Below, in pieces: positions 40,232 through 49,382 of a stretch of 64,000 nucleotides of DNA. Origin of the DNA: an uncultured Ligilactobacillus sp. (GTDB taxonomy: Bacteria; Bacillota; Bacilli; Lactobacillales; Lactobacillaceae); assembly GCA_934215475.1 (NCBI GenBank), contig CAKPZY010000004.1:1-64000 (forward strand). The letters run 5' to 3'. Below the pieces are notes generated by a model. That model was not told the origin of the DNA and ran no database searches. It was given only the letters and a program-made list of their open reading frames with translations. Each line of letters begins with the position of its first letter. The first letter of the stretch is position 1. A program made the position numbers and the translations under genes.

Positions 40232-40260
40232 ACAATAAGGCAGCGTCCAATATTTGTCAA
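40232..40260 (-). promoter_or_regulatory. Promoter of glyQS
   Basis: On the minus strand a perfect TTGACA (40255-40260) is followed after 17 bases by TATTGT (40232-40237). The predicted start of transcription falls a few bases before stem I of the T-box. Confidence 0.65.
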
Positions 40261-40307
40261 TATAAATTAACTTATCCCAGACAAACTTGGAAGATGTTTT
40301 TGTCTGC

Positions 40308-41090
40308 TCAATCATGCTGTTTTAAAATCTGATCCCAGTTTCCCATTTGGTCAATAAACTTCTTAGCTTTAACATAAACCCCAACTTGGTCGTTATATAT
40401 TGTATCAAGTGTTTGCCGCAAATGTTTTTTCGTCTCAGGTTTTACACTGATCGAATGTAACTGTTCAAGATTTAAAGCTGAAAATAGTCTCAAATAATAG
40501 ACTGTCCGTTGATCGAGATGGAGTCGATGAACGTCTAGATACCAATGCTTGCGACACAAAAGGCCGCCATACGTTTCGGACAAATCAAACTGTCCTTTTG
40601 TTTCGTGGCAGATCACACAACTTTCCAAAAACGGCTTGACACCAAACCAGGCTAATAATTGGACTTCAATTATATTAGTAATTATCGCAGCATCCAATCC
40701 TGAATCGATGTATTTTAAGCTGGCAACTACTTTAGCAAACCACCTGTCCGGCAGAGGCTCATCATTTCCAAACGCCGCTCCTATGAGCCCCAAAATATAT
40801 GAAGCATAGGCATTTAATTCAATATCGGAAAAAATGCTTTGATATTGTGCCAATTCTCGTGTGCCATTAATAAATGATAAGCCTTGATCATTGATATTTC
40901 CAAAGTAAACGCCATGAGAAAAAGGCAATATCGCAGATGCAAGTTTAAAGCCTTTCTTGCGTGCTCCCCGGACAAAAAAAGTTTTAATACCAAAGTGATC
41001 AGTCAATATTCTGACTAACATATCGCGTTCTTTATAGTCAGTCCGCGAGATTACAATTCCGGTAAAATCAACACCTTGATGTTTAGCCAC
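40308..41090 (-). CDS. recO: DNA repair protein RecO
   Basis: Loads RecA onto SSB-coated single strands with RecR/RecF. The 260-residue protein has an N-terminal OB fold (DFTGIVISRTDYKERDMLVRI), a helical C-terminal half and a zinc site with CVICH and GGLLCRKH near residues 161-184. The start codon has AAGGTG. It lies downstream of era, the order era-recO-glyQS seen in many Bacilli, with a terminator in the 85-bp gap. Confidence 0.95.
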   Translation of the reverse strand: MAKHQGVDFTGIVISRTDYKERDMLVRILTDHFGIKTFFVRGARKKGFKLASAILPFSHGVYFGNINDQGLSFINGTRELAQYQSIFSDIELNAYASYILGLIGAAFGNDEPLPDRWFAKVVASLKYIDSGLDAAIITNIIEVQLLAWFGVKPFLESCVICHETKGQFDLSETYGGLLCRKHWYLDVHRLHLDQRTVYYLRLFSALNLEQLHSISVKPETKKHLRQTLDTIYNDQVGVYVKAKKFIDQMGNWDQILKQHD

Positions 41091-41135
41091 CTGATCACCT
41101 TCTTGTTTATTTGCAAATTAAAAACCGGACTAGAC

Positions 41136-41167
41136 AAAAAACAGATCTAAAAATCAGCTAGACCTGT
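41136..41167 (-). terminator. Terminator downstream of era
   Basis: On the minus strand ACAGGTCTA pairs with TAGATCTGT (one G-U), followed by six Ts. It lies about ten bases after the era stop and before recO, so recO may depend on read-through or its own promoter. Confidence 0.75.
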
Positions 41168-41175
41168 CAGAAATC

Positions 41176-42078
41176 TTAATAATCATCTTGTTTATAACCA
41201 AAGGATTGCAAGTCTGTTTGTCTGTCTTTCCAATTTTCTTGGACTTTGACCCACAATTCCAAATAAACTTTGTCTCCCAAAAGCAGCTCGATATCTTTAC
41301 GGGCCAAAACGCCGATCTTCTTCAACATCTTGCCCCCTTTGCCGATAATGATCCCTTTCTGGCTGTTTCTTTCTACGATGATTTGGGCTGATACCTGGAT
41401 CTTTTGTTCATTTTGCCGTGTTACTCTTTCCGTCACGACTGCTACAGAATGAGGGACCTCTTCACGCGTTAACTGATTGACTTTCTCTCGTACTAATTCT
41501 GCGATGATGAAGCGTTCGGGATGGTCGGTGACTTGATCAGCCGGATAAAATTGTGGACCTTCTGGCAGATCAGCTATCAGATTATCCACCAATTCAGGAA
41601 CATTATTTCCGTGTAATGCGGAGATCGGGTAGACTTCCTTAAAATCCAAAGTTTTACGATAATCATCGACGATTGGCAAAAGCTTATCCGGGTGGATCTG
41701 ATCTATTTTATTGATCACTAAATAAATCGGTTTTTTAACATTTTGCAAACGCTCAATGATAAAATTGTCGCCCTTTCCTCTTTTTTGTGTAGCGTTGACC
41801 ATGAATAAAACTGCGTCTACTTCGTTCAAAGTAGATAAGGCAGACTCGACCATAAAATCTCCCAATTTACTTTGCGGTTTGTGGATCCCTGGAGTATCTA
41901 TAAAAACTATTTGAGCAGAATCAGTTGTATAGATGCCTTGGATCTTGTTTCTTGTCGTTTGCGGTTTATCACTCATTATTGCGATCTTTTGCCCCACCAC
42001 GTGATTAATAAGGGTAGATTTACCCACATTAGGCCGTCCTATAATTGCAACAAAACCCGAGCGAAAATCTTTCGTCAT
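41176..42078 (-). CDS. era: GTPase Era
   Basis: Assembly GTPase that binds the 3' end of 16S rRNA. The 300-residue protein has an N-terminal GTPase domain with GRPNVGKS near 14-21, DTPGIH, NKID, and a C-terminal KH domain with [11 protein letters not shown] near 238. I chose the ATG at 42078 ([14 protein letters not shown]) because AGAAAGGAT precedes it; an in-frame start at 42114 gives 12 extra basic residues not typical of Era. Confidence 0.97.
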   Translation of the reverse strand: MTKDFRSGFVAIIGRPNVGKSTLINHVVGQKIAIMSDKPQTTRNKIQGIYTTDSAQIVFIDTPGIHKPQSKLGDFMVESALSTLNEVDAVLFMVNATQKRGKGDNFIIERLQNVKKPIYLVINKIDQIHPDKLLPIVDDYRKTLDFKEVYPISALHGNNVPELVDNLIADLPEGPQFYPADQVTDHPERFIIAELVREKVNQLTREEVPHSVAVVTERVTRQNEQKIQVSAQIIVERNSQKGIIIGKGGKMLKKIGVLARKDIELLLGDKVYLELWVKVQENWKDRQTDLQSFGYKQDDY

Positions 42079-42165
42079 TTTAATATCCTTTCTTGAACGG
42101 TAAAATCGATACAACTTAACATGCTGTTGAATTTTCTGGCTGCTGGTTTTTAGTTATTTCTGTTG

Positions 42166-42576
42166 TTAAAAAAACAGGTGCCAAATTTTAGGCAACAATA
42201 CCATTGCCGCTGTGAAAACAGCATAAAAAGAGGACAACAAAACTGCTGCAGCTGCTATATCCTTAGCTTTTTTGGCGTGGTTTTCAAGATTGCTGCCGCA
42301 CACCAAGTCAACGATGTTTTCAATCACAGTATTCCAGGCCTCGCTTGCCAGTACCAGGAAAACAGCTAGTAACAGGCTGCGCCACTCATCATTAGAGACG
42401 CCAAGCAATAAACCTGCGATGATCACTAATACACCTGCCCAGCAGTCAAAACGGAAATTTCGCTCGTCATGGTACACTGTGTATAAACCTTCTGCAGCAT
42501 GTTTAAAAGCCTGCACAAAATTGTGATTCTTCCAGCGAGTGCTATATTTTTTCTTATCTTTTAAGCCCATAAGCAT
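42166..42576 (-). CDS. dgkA: Diacylglycerol/undecaprenol kinase
   Basis: The 136-residue membrane enzyme has three transmembrane helices (about 48-64, 68-90 and 110-132) and the DgkA signature EAWNTVIENIVDLVCG near residue 80. In Gram-positive bacteria the family phosphorylates undecaprenol, recycling the lipid carrier of cell-wall precursors. The cytoplasmic N terminus is basic. It overlaps ybeY by about 23 bases, and SD AGAGAG precedes the ATG. Confidence 0.92.
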   Translation of the reverse strand: MLMGLKDKKKYSTRWKNHNFVQAFKHAAEGLYTVYHDERNFRFDCWAGVLVIIAGLLLGVSNDEWRSLLLAVFLVLASEAWNTVIENIVDLVCGSNLENHAKKAKDIAAAAVLLSSFYAVFTAAMVLLPKIWHLFF

Positions 42577-43033
42577 CTAAAATCTCTCTTTGTAAACCAA
42601 ACATTTTTCTTTCATCATCAGGCTGCATGTGGTCGTAGCCATTTAAATGCAAAAACCCATGAACGACTAAAAAACCTAGCTCACGTTCTTGTGAATGACC
42701 AAGGTATTTTGCTTGCTCTTTGACCTTCTCAAGAGAGACAAAAATGTCCCCTATATTCTTCGGCAGATCAACATCCATGTCGTCCGCAAAGATAATTGGT
42801 CCTTCGCTGCCGTCATCTTCCTCGATAGCAAAACTGATAACATCCGTTGCTTTATCTACTCCACGATATTGTTTGTTGATCGAGTGGATCTTATCATTAT
42901 TGACTAAAGTGACTGACATCTCAGTGTTATCAGGCAAGTTAATATAGGAACCAGCAAAATTCAATAACTTTTCGATCAATGCCAACCATTCATTCTTAGC
43001 GGTTTTTGTTTCATCGTATATCTCTAAGTCCAT
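42554..43033 (-). CDS. ybeY: rRNA maturation endoribonuclease YbeY
   Basis: Zinc-dependent RNase needed for 16S rRNA 3' maturation and ribosome quality control. The 159-residue length is standard, and the metal motif is HGFLHLNGYDH near residue 127. Clustered with phoH upstream and dgkA downstream, the usual phoH-ybeY-dgkA-era order. The start follows AGAGGATT. Confidence 0.97.
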   Translation of the reverse strand: MDLEIYDETKTAKNEWLALIEKLLNFAGSYINLPDNTEMSVTLVNNDKIHSINKQYRGVDKATDVISFAIEEDDGSEGPIIFADDMDVDLPKNIGDIFVSLEKVKEQAKYLGHSQERELGFLVVHGFLHLNGYDHMQPDDERKMFGLQREILDAYGLKR

Positions 43034-43067
43034 AAATATAATAATCCTCTTTTTTCAAGTAATTTGA

Positions 43068-44045
43068 TCAAGGTAATTTGCTATCAGCTTTATCGTAAGC
43101 AGAAATTATTTCCGAAACAACTGGGTGCCGGACAACTTCCGCAGCTGAAAATTCCAAGAATTTGATGTGCGGTAAACCTTGTAAAACTTTACGAGCATCT
43201 ACTAAACCGCTTTGTTGATGACCTTTTGGCAGATCGATTTGGCTGACGTCCCCGTTAACTACCATTTTAGAGTCAAAGCCTAATCTTGTTAAAAACATTT
43301 TCATCTGAGCTCGAGTGGTATTTTGCGCTTCATCTAAGATGACAAACGCATTTTCCAGTGTCCTTCCGCGCATATAAGCAAGTGGAGCAATTTCGATCAC
43401 ACCACGGTCTATCAGTCTTTCGGAATGCTCAGCACCTAAAATGGCGTAGAGAGCATCGTAGACCGGTCTTAAATAAGGATCGACCTTTTCCTTAAGATCA
43501 CCTGGTAAAAAGCCTAATGATTCCCCTGCTTCCACTGCCGGACGCGTTAGGATCAACCGCTCAACTTCCTTTTTTTTCAAAGCTGCCACTGCCATTACGA
43601 CTGCTAGAAAGGTTTTACCTGTTCCTGCTGGACCGATACCAAAAACGAGGTCATTATTTTTAATTGCTTGAACATAACGGCGCTGACCAAAATTTTTTGC
43701 TCGTATCGGCCTCCCATGAGCATCTTTGATCAAGATCTCCGTATAAAGGTCTTGGAAATACGTCAAGGTGCCGTTTTTGGCCATTGCTAAAGCAGATAGA
43801 ACATCGCTTTCTGTAATGGTGATCCCGTGCTCCACCAAGCCGGTCAATTTTTCAATAATTGCATTTGCCTGAGAAACCGCTGCTTCTTCGCCTTCGATTT
43901 TTACCACATCACCGAAGGGCCTGATGACCACGGCAAGTTCTTCTTCGATCAATTTCAAAAAATTATCATTGACACCAAATAAAACTGCTTGTACATCTGG
44001 TTTAGATACGCGCAGTTCTTTTTCAACTACTTGTTTTTCAGACAA
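43068..44045 (-). CDS. phoH: PhoH-like ATPase (YbeZ type)
   Basis: Cytosolic P-loop ATPase, 325 residues, with an N-terminal KH-like region, Walker A GIGPAGTGKTFLAV near 138 and Walker B FVILDEAQNTTRAQMK near 235. The family is linked to RNA metabolism and works near YbeY. The start has AGGAGACG. It is the first gene of the phoH-ybeY-dgkA-era run. Confidence 0.95.
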   Translation of the reverse strand: MSEKQVVEKELRVSKPDVQAVLFGVNDNFLKLIEEELAVVIRPFGDVVKIEGEEAAVSQANAIIEKLTGLVEHGITITESDVLSALAMAKNGTLTYFQDLYTEILIKDAHGRPIRAKNFGQRRYVQAIKNNDLVFGIGPAGTGKTFLAVVMAVAALKKKEVERLILTRPAVEAGESLGFLPGDLKEKVDPYLRPVYDALYAILGAEHSERLIDRGVIEIAPLAYMRGRTLENAFVILDEAQNTTRAQMKMFLTRLGFDSKMVVNGDVSQIDLPKGHQQSGLVDARKVLQGLPHIKFLEFSAAEVVRHPVVSEIISAYDKADSKLP

Positions 44046-44158
44046 TTGAACGTCTCCTTTAAAATGATACTTGATTACACTAAATATAGCTTATACAAAA
44101 TATTATAGCAAATAGAGCAATTTTTGAACAATCGAGCGTAAAAATTGTGTGGAGCAAG

Positions 44159-44184
44159 AAAAAACTCGGCCGTTTAAGCCGAGT
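44159..44184 (-). terminator. Terminator of yqeY
   Basis: On the minus strand ACTCGGC pairs with GCCGAGT around TTAAACG and is followed by six Ts, seven bases after the yqeY stop. Confidence 0.9.
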
Positions 44185-44191
44185 CTTTTAT

Positions 44192-44641
44192 CTAATTATT
44201 TTGCAAGCATTCTTTGACCGTTGTGTTAACCAGTTTCCCATCCGCTTGTCCTTTTACTTTGGACATCACAGCACCCATGACTTTTCCAAAGTCACTTGGT
44301 GATTGTGCGTGAACTTTGTTAATGGTATCAACGACGATCTGCTTGATTTCAGCAACGCTGAGTTGGGCAGGTAAATAAGTTTTGACTATTTTGATCTCAT
44401 TTTCAAGTTGAGCCACAGTATCTGGACGATCAGCGGCTTTAAATTCCGCCAACGAATCTTTTCTTTGCTTAAGTTCATGTGACAAAACTGAAACCTCATC
44501 ATCAGGAGTTAAATCATGTCCCAAATCGATCCGTTTATTTGTTGCTGCAGCTTTAAGCATGCGGACCGTACTTAGTTTTTCCTTATCCCTAGCCTTCATC
44601 GCAGAAATCATATCTTTTTGCAGGGTATCCAACAAACTCAC
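44192..44641 (-). CDS. yqeY: GatB/YqeY domain protein
   Basis: The 149-residue soluble protein is entirely a GatB/YqeY domain, the tRNA-binding tail module of amidotransferase GatB. It contains KARDKEKLSTVRMLKAAATN near residue 16 and FGKVMGAVMSKVKGQADGK near 118. It is thought to bind tRNA or affect amidotransferase function, but its role is not settled. It is linked to rpsU by 21 bases, a common pair in Firmicutes. Confidence 0.9.
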   Translation of the reverse strand: MSLLDTLQKDMISAMKARDKEKLSTVRMLKAAATNKRIDLGHDLTPDDEVSVLSHELKQRKDSLAEFKAADRPDTVAQLENEIKIVKTYLPAQLSVAEIKQIVVDTINKVHAQSPSDFGKVMGAVMSKVKGQADGKLVNTTVKECLQNN

Positions 44642-44662
44642 GACAACTGCCCCCTTAGGACT

Positions 44663-44848
44663 TTAGAAACGACGTTTGTTCTTACGTTTTCTAGCTGCTT
44701 CAGATTTTTTCTTACGCTTAACACTTGGCTTCTCGTAAAATTCACGTTTCCTATATTCTTGCAGGGTCCCTGTTTTGGAAACGGTACGTTTGAAGCGACG
44801 AAGAGCGTCATCAAGAGATTCGTTTTTACGAACTACTGTTTTTGACAT
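44663..44848 (-). CDS. rpsU: 30S ribosomal protein S21
   Basis: Small basic ribosomal protein, 61 residues. [20 protein letters not shown] opens the family signature, and the Lys/Arg-rich tail [16 protein letters not shown] is typical. The ATG at 44848 has GGAGGGAGGG upstream; a longer frame would include untypical residues. A consensus promoter lies at 44929-44957. In E. coli rpsU, dnaG and rpoD form one operon; here rpsU is with yqeY. Confidence 0.98.
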   Translation of the reverse strand: MSKTVVRKNESLDDALRRFKRTVSKTGTLQEYRKREFYEKPSVKRKKKSEAARKRKNKRRF

Positions 44849-44928
44849 GATGTTTTCCCTCCCTCCGAGCTTAAAGTGTAACCGTATAAAATTGCATAAA
44901 AAGCACACAAACTTAACAGTTCCTTATT

Positions 44929-44957
44929 ATTATACATAAACATAAAATACCCGTCAA
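44929..44957 (-). promoter_or_regulatory. Promoter of rpsU-yqeY
   Basis: On the minus strand TTGACG (44952-44957) and TATAAT (44929-44934) are separated by exactly 17 bases. This is a near-consensus housekeeping promoter, as expected for a ribosomal protein gene. The rest of the 355-bp divergent gap to the plus-strand gene at 45204 contains no other feature I can support. Confidence 0.8.
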
Positions 44958-45203
44958 TCTTTTCTTAACAACCGTTTACTATTATCAATTCATCAATAAT
45001 TGATGTCTCAGACTCAGTATGTGGCTATATACAAAGCTATCTGACCGTACAAATTTACAATGCGCTGCCGGATAAGGGGGTTCGAGTTCAGGACAATTTA
45101 TGTTTTCTTACACGACCTTAACAGTTATAATAAAAATGAGGAATTTATTATTATGCTATTTCAGTTCATCCTGAGTAGTTCTGTGCTATAAGGAGGAATT
45201 TTA

Positions 45204-46031
45204 ATGTCTGAAAAGAAAAAAGTTAATATTTTTGTGATTTCTGATTCAATTGGAGAAACCGCCTATAATTTAGTTCAGGCTGCTGTAGTTCAGTTCCCTG
45301 ATGTGGATTTTGACATTCAACAATATCCGCTTGTCCGAACTGCATCATTACTAGATGGCATCTTGAAACGGGCAAAAAGAGTTGACGCAATGATCATACA
45401 CACCCTTGTTTTAAAGGAACTGTCCAAGCGAATTGAGTCCTACTGTGAAGAAAATTCTTTGCAGTGTGTAGGAGCTTTGGACAGACTGCTGCGGATGTTT
45501 GAGAAAAGGACAAGTATGTCGCCAAAACTTGAAGTCGGTTTAAATCATCACACTGATAAAGACTACTTTAACAGGATCGAATGTATGGAATTTGCAGTCA
45601 ATTTTGATGACGGTAAAGATCCCAGTGGTTTTACCCAGGCGGATATTGTGCTGTTAGGTGTGTCTCGGACCTCAAAAACACCGTTGTCATTATATTTGGC
45701 AAATAAAGGCTATAAAGTGGCTAATCTGCCGTTAGTTCCCAAGGCAAAGATTCCTGATGAACTTTATGAGATCGACCGCCAAAAAATATTTGGTTTGACT
45801 AATGACCCTGCAATATTGAATTCCATTAGACGGCAAAGAATGGTGGCTTATGGTCTCAATCCTGACTCTCATTATTCAAATCTTGAAAACATCAATAATG
45901 AGCTGAATTTTTCTCAAGAATTATATCGAAAACTAGGCTGTCTAGTGATCAATACAGCCAATAAATCTATTGAGGAAACTGCCACATTGATCATGGAAAG
46001 CTTGAATGATCATCAAAATCCTACCGAATGA
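45204..46031 (+). CDS. Pyruvate, phosphate dikinase regulatory protein (kinase/pyrophosphorylase)
   Basis: The 275-residue DUF299-family protein switches pyruvate phosphate dikinase by ADP-dependent phosphorylation and Pi-dependent dephosphorylation of a Thr. Seen here: IFVISDSIGETAYNLVQAA near residue 9, the P-loop-like GVSRTSKTPLSLYLANKG near 150, and NLPLVPKAKIPDEL. A pyruvate phosphate dikinase gene is not in this window. The family is also suggested to act on PEP synthase. AAGGAGG precedes the ATG. It is monocistronic, plus strand, and convergent with nfo. Confidence 0.92.
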   Translation: MSEKKKVNIFVISDSIGETAYNLVQAAVVQFPDVDFDIQQYPLVRTASLLDGILKRAKRVDAMIIHTLVLKELSKRIESYCEENSLQCVGALDRLLRMFEKRTSMSPKLEVGLNHHTDKDYFNRIECMEFAVNFDDGKDPSGFTQADIVLLGVSRTSKTPLSLYLANKGYKVANLPLVPKAKIPDELYEIDRQKIFGLTNDPAILNSIRRQRMVAYGLNPDSHYSNLENINNELNFSQELYRKLGCLVINTANKSIEETATLIMESLNDHQNPTE

Positions 46032-46052
46032 CCCAAGAATTTGATTCATACC

Positions 46053-46090
46053 AAAAAAGAGTTGACGCATTTATGCGTGAGCTCTTTTTT
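46053..46090. terminator. Bidirectional terminator between the PPDK regulator gene and nfo
   Basis: AAAAAAGAG and CTCTTTTTT form the outer nine base pairs and ACGCAT/ATGCGT the inner six, with a small internal loop. A and T runs on both sides serve both convergent genes. Confidence 0.85.
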
Positions 46091-46100
46091 GGCTAAAGCT

Positions 46101-47006
46101 TTAGTCTAACTTTCCTTTATTTTTATAAATATGCTCTTTTATATCTGAATCAAAGTGCTCGTCATGCAGCATTTTGATCTCATAAGCATATGGCGGATAT
46201 TGATCATTTTTTTGTGGCCCGACATAAGGAGTTTCTAATATTTTAGGTACTTGCATCAATTGCGGATGATGGACTAGTTTATTTAATGCCTTAAATCCAA
46301 TGGTGCCACACCCAATGTTTTCATGCCTGTCCTTGTGTGATCCACGTCCGTTTTTTGAGTCATTAACGTGGATAACTTTCAATCTGTCAAGCCCAATGAT
46401 ATGGTCAAATTCATTTAGAACCCCATCAAGATCATTTTTAATGTCATAGCCAGCATCATTTGTATGGCACGTGTCAAAAGTAACTGACAATTTGTCGCTT
46501 CTTCGTGAGTGCTCGATGATCCATTCCAGTTGTTCAAAAGAACGACCGACCTCAGTACCCTTACCTGCCATGGTTTCCAATGCAATTTGTACTGGATCTT
46601 TAGGATCCAAGATCTTGTCTAAGCCTTTGGCAATGTTAGCAAGTGCCTCCTTATCTCCTGCTCCCACGTGGCTGCCAGGGTGTAGTGTGATCTGCTTTGC
46701 CCCTAACGCAACTGCTCGTTTGACTTCATCTCGCAAAAATTGAACTGCAAAGTTAAAATTGTGCGCTTTTTTTGTGTTTCCCAAGTTCACAATGTATGGA
46801 GCATGCACTACGATGTTTGAAATATTATTTTTTTCCATATATTTATTCGCTTCCGGGATATTCATATGGTCAGTATTTTTTCTTCTCGTATTTTGTGGAG
46901 CGCCAGTGTAGATCATAAATGTATTCGCTCCATATTTTACTGCTTCTTTAGCTGAAGCTAGCAGCATATCTTTCCCACTCATACTTACGTGCGATCCTAA
47001 TAACAT
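46101..47006 (-). CDS. nfo: Endonuclease IV (AP endonuclease)
   Basis: Cuts DNA 5' to abasic sites in base excision repair. The 301-residue TIM barrel starts with [15 protein letters not shown] and has the zinc-ligand motifs [11 protein letters not shown] near 108, [13 protein letters not shown] near 145, [13 protein letters not shown] near 178 and [21 protein letters not shown] near 213. I chose the ATG at 47006, preceded by GGAGGAA; an in-frame start at 47021 would lie in that site. Confidence 0.97.
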   Translation of the reverse strand: MLLGSHVSMSGKDMLLASAKEAVKYGANTFMIYTGAPQNTRRKNTDHMNIPEANKYMEKNNISNIVVHAPYIVNLGNTKKAHNFNFAVQFLRDEVKRAVALGAKQITLHPGSHVGAGDKEALANIAKGLDKILDPKDPVQIALETMAGKGTEVGRSFEQLEWIIEHSRRSDKLSVTFDTCHTNDAGYDIKNDLDGVLNEFDHIIGLDRLKVIHVNDSKNGRGSHKDRHENIGCGTIGFKALNKLVHHPQLMQVPKILETPYVGPQKNDQYPPYAYEIKMLHDEHFDSDIKEHIYKNKGKLD

Positions 47007-47092
47007 AACTGATTCCTCCAATCTTGCTAAATTAACTAGTCGTTACAGATCTCCTGGATTCAAAAGCCAAAGTTAGCAAATTACCAATTAAA

Positions 47093-48280
47093 TCAATTAC
47101 CATAAAAATATTTTTCCAAAACATGTTGTGAGGAATGCCCGTCATTAAACTTATTCCACAGATGGTTAAACGCAGTAAAATCTGTCCGTCTAAGCGGTAC
47201 CGCGAGAATATTTTTTAACTGAGTTGTATTTGTAACGATTTTTCCCGGCGCCCATTCGGCAAAATCGTGCTGAATGCCTACGATCTGTGCATATTCTTCA
47301 TAATCGTAGCAGTAAAAAACGATTTGCTGAGCATTCTCTAACAAGGTATAATCAAAAATTACTGAAGAATAATCTGTTATCAAACGCTGACTAACGAGCA
47401 GCAGGTCTTCAGTAGAAAAGTCATCCACCCAAACTACATGCGGAAGATCTTGTGCTTTAAGCTGGTTAATTATGGGCTGGACCAAAGGGTGCAATTTTAA
47501 GATCATGGTTTGCTCCGGGTTTAAGCCAGCTAACATACGGATAAAATTCTGCGGAAGATCAAAATATATCTTTCCAGCTACTGTTTCCCGATATGTTGGA
47601 GCATACAAAATTATTTCTTTGTTTTTTAACTCAGGGTGAGCTGCAAAGATCTGCCTTCGTTTTTGCAATTTTTTATCTTTGGCAAATAACTGGTCAGTGC
47701 GCGGATAACCTAAAACTTTCATTTTATCGCTCGGCTGGTGATAGCTATTGCAAAACACCTCGCCCATTTTAGTGGATCCTACAACAAAATCATCAAATTG
47801 GTCATAGACTTTTTGGAACCTTTTTTTATCACTAACAGAACGTTCTTTTGTACGCGGTTCTTCCCAGCCAAAAGTTTTAACGGCTCCATTGGCGTGCCAT
47901 AACTGGACTACTGTGGTTTTTTTATGGTCAAAGGCACATCCGCCAAGAAAAGCAAAATAATTATCAACAAAAATCAACTGTGCACCCATAATTTTCTTTA
48001 ATTGCTGGAAGACAAACTTTAAATCATCAGCGAATTTTATACAGTTGACATTGCGTTGTTTTAAAAGAGTGGCACTTGCACCGCAATTTCCCCTGTAAAA
48101 CACTGTAAAATGACGTCCAGATTCTTGCTTGATCCGTTCTGCTAAACGGGTAATAAAATCTTCATTGCCAGAAAAACTGAGCAAATAAACAACATTCACA
48201 GGTTCTTTTTTCCGAACCAGCGTAGACCAGCATTTAATTAGCAATAAATAAATTGTTTTAAACATTGAAGGAAAAAACAT
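47093..48280 (-). CDS. CDP-glycerol glycerophosphotransferase, TagB/TarB-like
   Basis: The 395-residue membrane-associated transferase for wall teichoic acid has an N-terminal hydrophobic stretch and the CDP-glycerol transferase core: VVQLWHANGAVKTFGWEE near residue 130, LGYPRTDQLF near 192, YAPTYRETV near 230, MILKLHPLVQP near 263 and LITDYSSVIFDYTLL near 300. Proteins of this size prime teichoic acid (TarB). No other teichoic acid genes are adjacent. The start codon context is poor: GGAG lies directly before ATG 48280, and a second ATG is at 48265. Confidence 0.88.
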   Translation of the reverse strand: MFFPSMFKTIYLLLIKCWSTLVRKKEPVNVVYLLSFSGNEDFITRLAERIKQESGRHFTVFYRGNCGASATLLKQRNVNCIKFADDLKFVFQQLKKIMGAQLIFVDNYFAFLGGCAFDHKKTTVVQLWHANGAVKTFGWEEPRTKERSVSDKKRFQKVYDQFDDFVVGSTKMGEVFCNSYHQPSDKMKVLGYPRTDQLFAKDKKLQKRRQIFAAHPELKNKEIILYAPTYRETVAGKIYFDLPQNFIRMLAGLNPEQTMILKLHPLVQPIINQLKAQDLPHVVWVDDFSTEDLLLVSQRLITDYSSVIFDYTLLENAQQIVFYCYDYEEYAQIVGIQHDFAEWAPGKIVTNTTQLKNILAVPLRRTDFTAFNHLWNKFNDGHSSQHVLEKYFYGN

Positions 48281-48289
48281 CTCCGATCA

Positions 48290-49162
48290 CTAAAGTTCTG
48301 GTTCATAAAAATGCCCCATAATATGGACATTTTCAGCTATACTTACAAAGGCATGTGGATCAGCTTCCTGCATAGCACGTTGTAACTCAGGCTGTTCATA
48401 GCGAGAAATAATAGTAAAAAGGATCGTTTTTGCGTCATGCTTGTAAGCACCCTCGGCACCATGAACAATAGTAACACCTCTCCTTAACCTCGTCTGGATA
48501 GATTCGATCACACTGTTGGGGCGGGAAGTAACGATCATCACTTGCATCTTTTTTTGCCGAGTGTAGACCATATCCATGACTTTAGCATTGACCACTAAAC
48601 CCAACGCAGAATAAAACGCGTAAGGCCAGCCGAACATGAAGCCAGCAGCTAAAACTATAAAGGCATTAAATGCAATGTTGATCGTACCAATAGTTTTGCC
48701 GGTATGTTTCCTAATGGTCAATCCCATAATATCTAAGCCGCCGGTAGAAATACCATTTTTTAACGCTAACCCAGTTCCAAAACCATTGACAGCCCCACCA
48801 AAAATAGCACAAATGATCGGGTCATGGGTTAAAGTCAAAGGATGCATGACTTTGATCATGATACTAGAAAATATAACTGCTAAAAAAGTAAATACCGTAA
48901 AACGATGGCCGATCTGTTTCCAGGCTAAAACAAATAAAGGCACGTTTAAAGCAAAAAGCCAAAAAGCAGCTGTTAGCGGGACTGAAGTGCTTTTACAGAT
49001 GGTAGCCAACAATTGTGCTAGACCCGTAATACCCGACGAATAAATATTACCTGGTGTCCAAAAGAAATTCATAGCGATCGAAACTAATATTCCATACATA
49101 AAAGCAGTGGACGCCCGCATGACATATGCGTGCCTTTTCCATAACTGCTGCAATTCATCCAT
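48290..49162 (-). CDS. YitT family membrane protein (DUF2179)
   Basis: The 290-residue protein has five to six predicted membrane helices in its first 200 residues (for example FMYGILVSIAMNFFWTPGNI and TVFTFLAVIFSSIMIKVM), including ISTGGLDIMGLTIRKHTGK. A cytosolic DUF2179 domain follows (about 205-290, MQVMIVTSRPNSVIESIQTR). It is a ubiquitous Firmicutes family whose transported substrate is unknown. It lies ten bases upstream of the teichoic acid gene and is probably co-transcribed with it. Confidence 0.9.
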   Translation of the reverse strand: MDELQQLWKRHAYVMRASTAFMYGILVSIAMNFFWTPGNIYSSGITGLAQLLATICKSTSVPLTAAFWLFALNVPLFVLAWKQIGHRFTVFTFLAVIFSSIMIKVMHPLTLTHDPIICAIFGGAVNGFGTGLALKNGISTGGLDIMGLTIRKHTGKTIGTINIAFNAFIVLAAGFMFGWPYAFYSALGLVVNAKVMDMVYTRQKKMQVMIVTSRPNSVIESIQTRLRRGVTIVHGAEGAYKHDAKTILFTIISRYEQPELQRAMQEADPHAFVSIAENVHIMGHFYEPEL

Positions 49163-49334
49163 CTTGCGCTGCCCCTTTTTGATCTATTATAAATTATAGT
49201 CATCTTATTTTCTTACTAAATACAACATTATTATAACAAGCTGATTGGCATTTTACCAAAAGCTGTTTTGTTGGTGAGCACCCTCTTGATATTCGTCTTT
49301 GTTGAATGTTTTCCAAACGCCTTATTTGTGATGC

Positions 49335-49373
49335 AAAAAAGGCCCATCTTTGATTTATACAAACATAGGCCTT
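49335..49373 (-). terminator. Terminator of hisS-aspS
   Basis: On the minus strand AAGGCC pairs with GGGCCTT, with TTTG/CAAA inside, and six Ts follow. It lies ten bases after the aspS stop codon. Confidence 0.8.
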
Positions 49374-49382
49374 CGTTTATTA

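Noticed and set aside
45070..45100. GGGGGTTCGAGTTC, like the T arm of a tRNA
   Set aside because: No acceptor, D or anticodon arm could be drawn upstream, and no CCA end follows.
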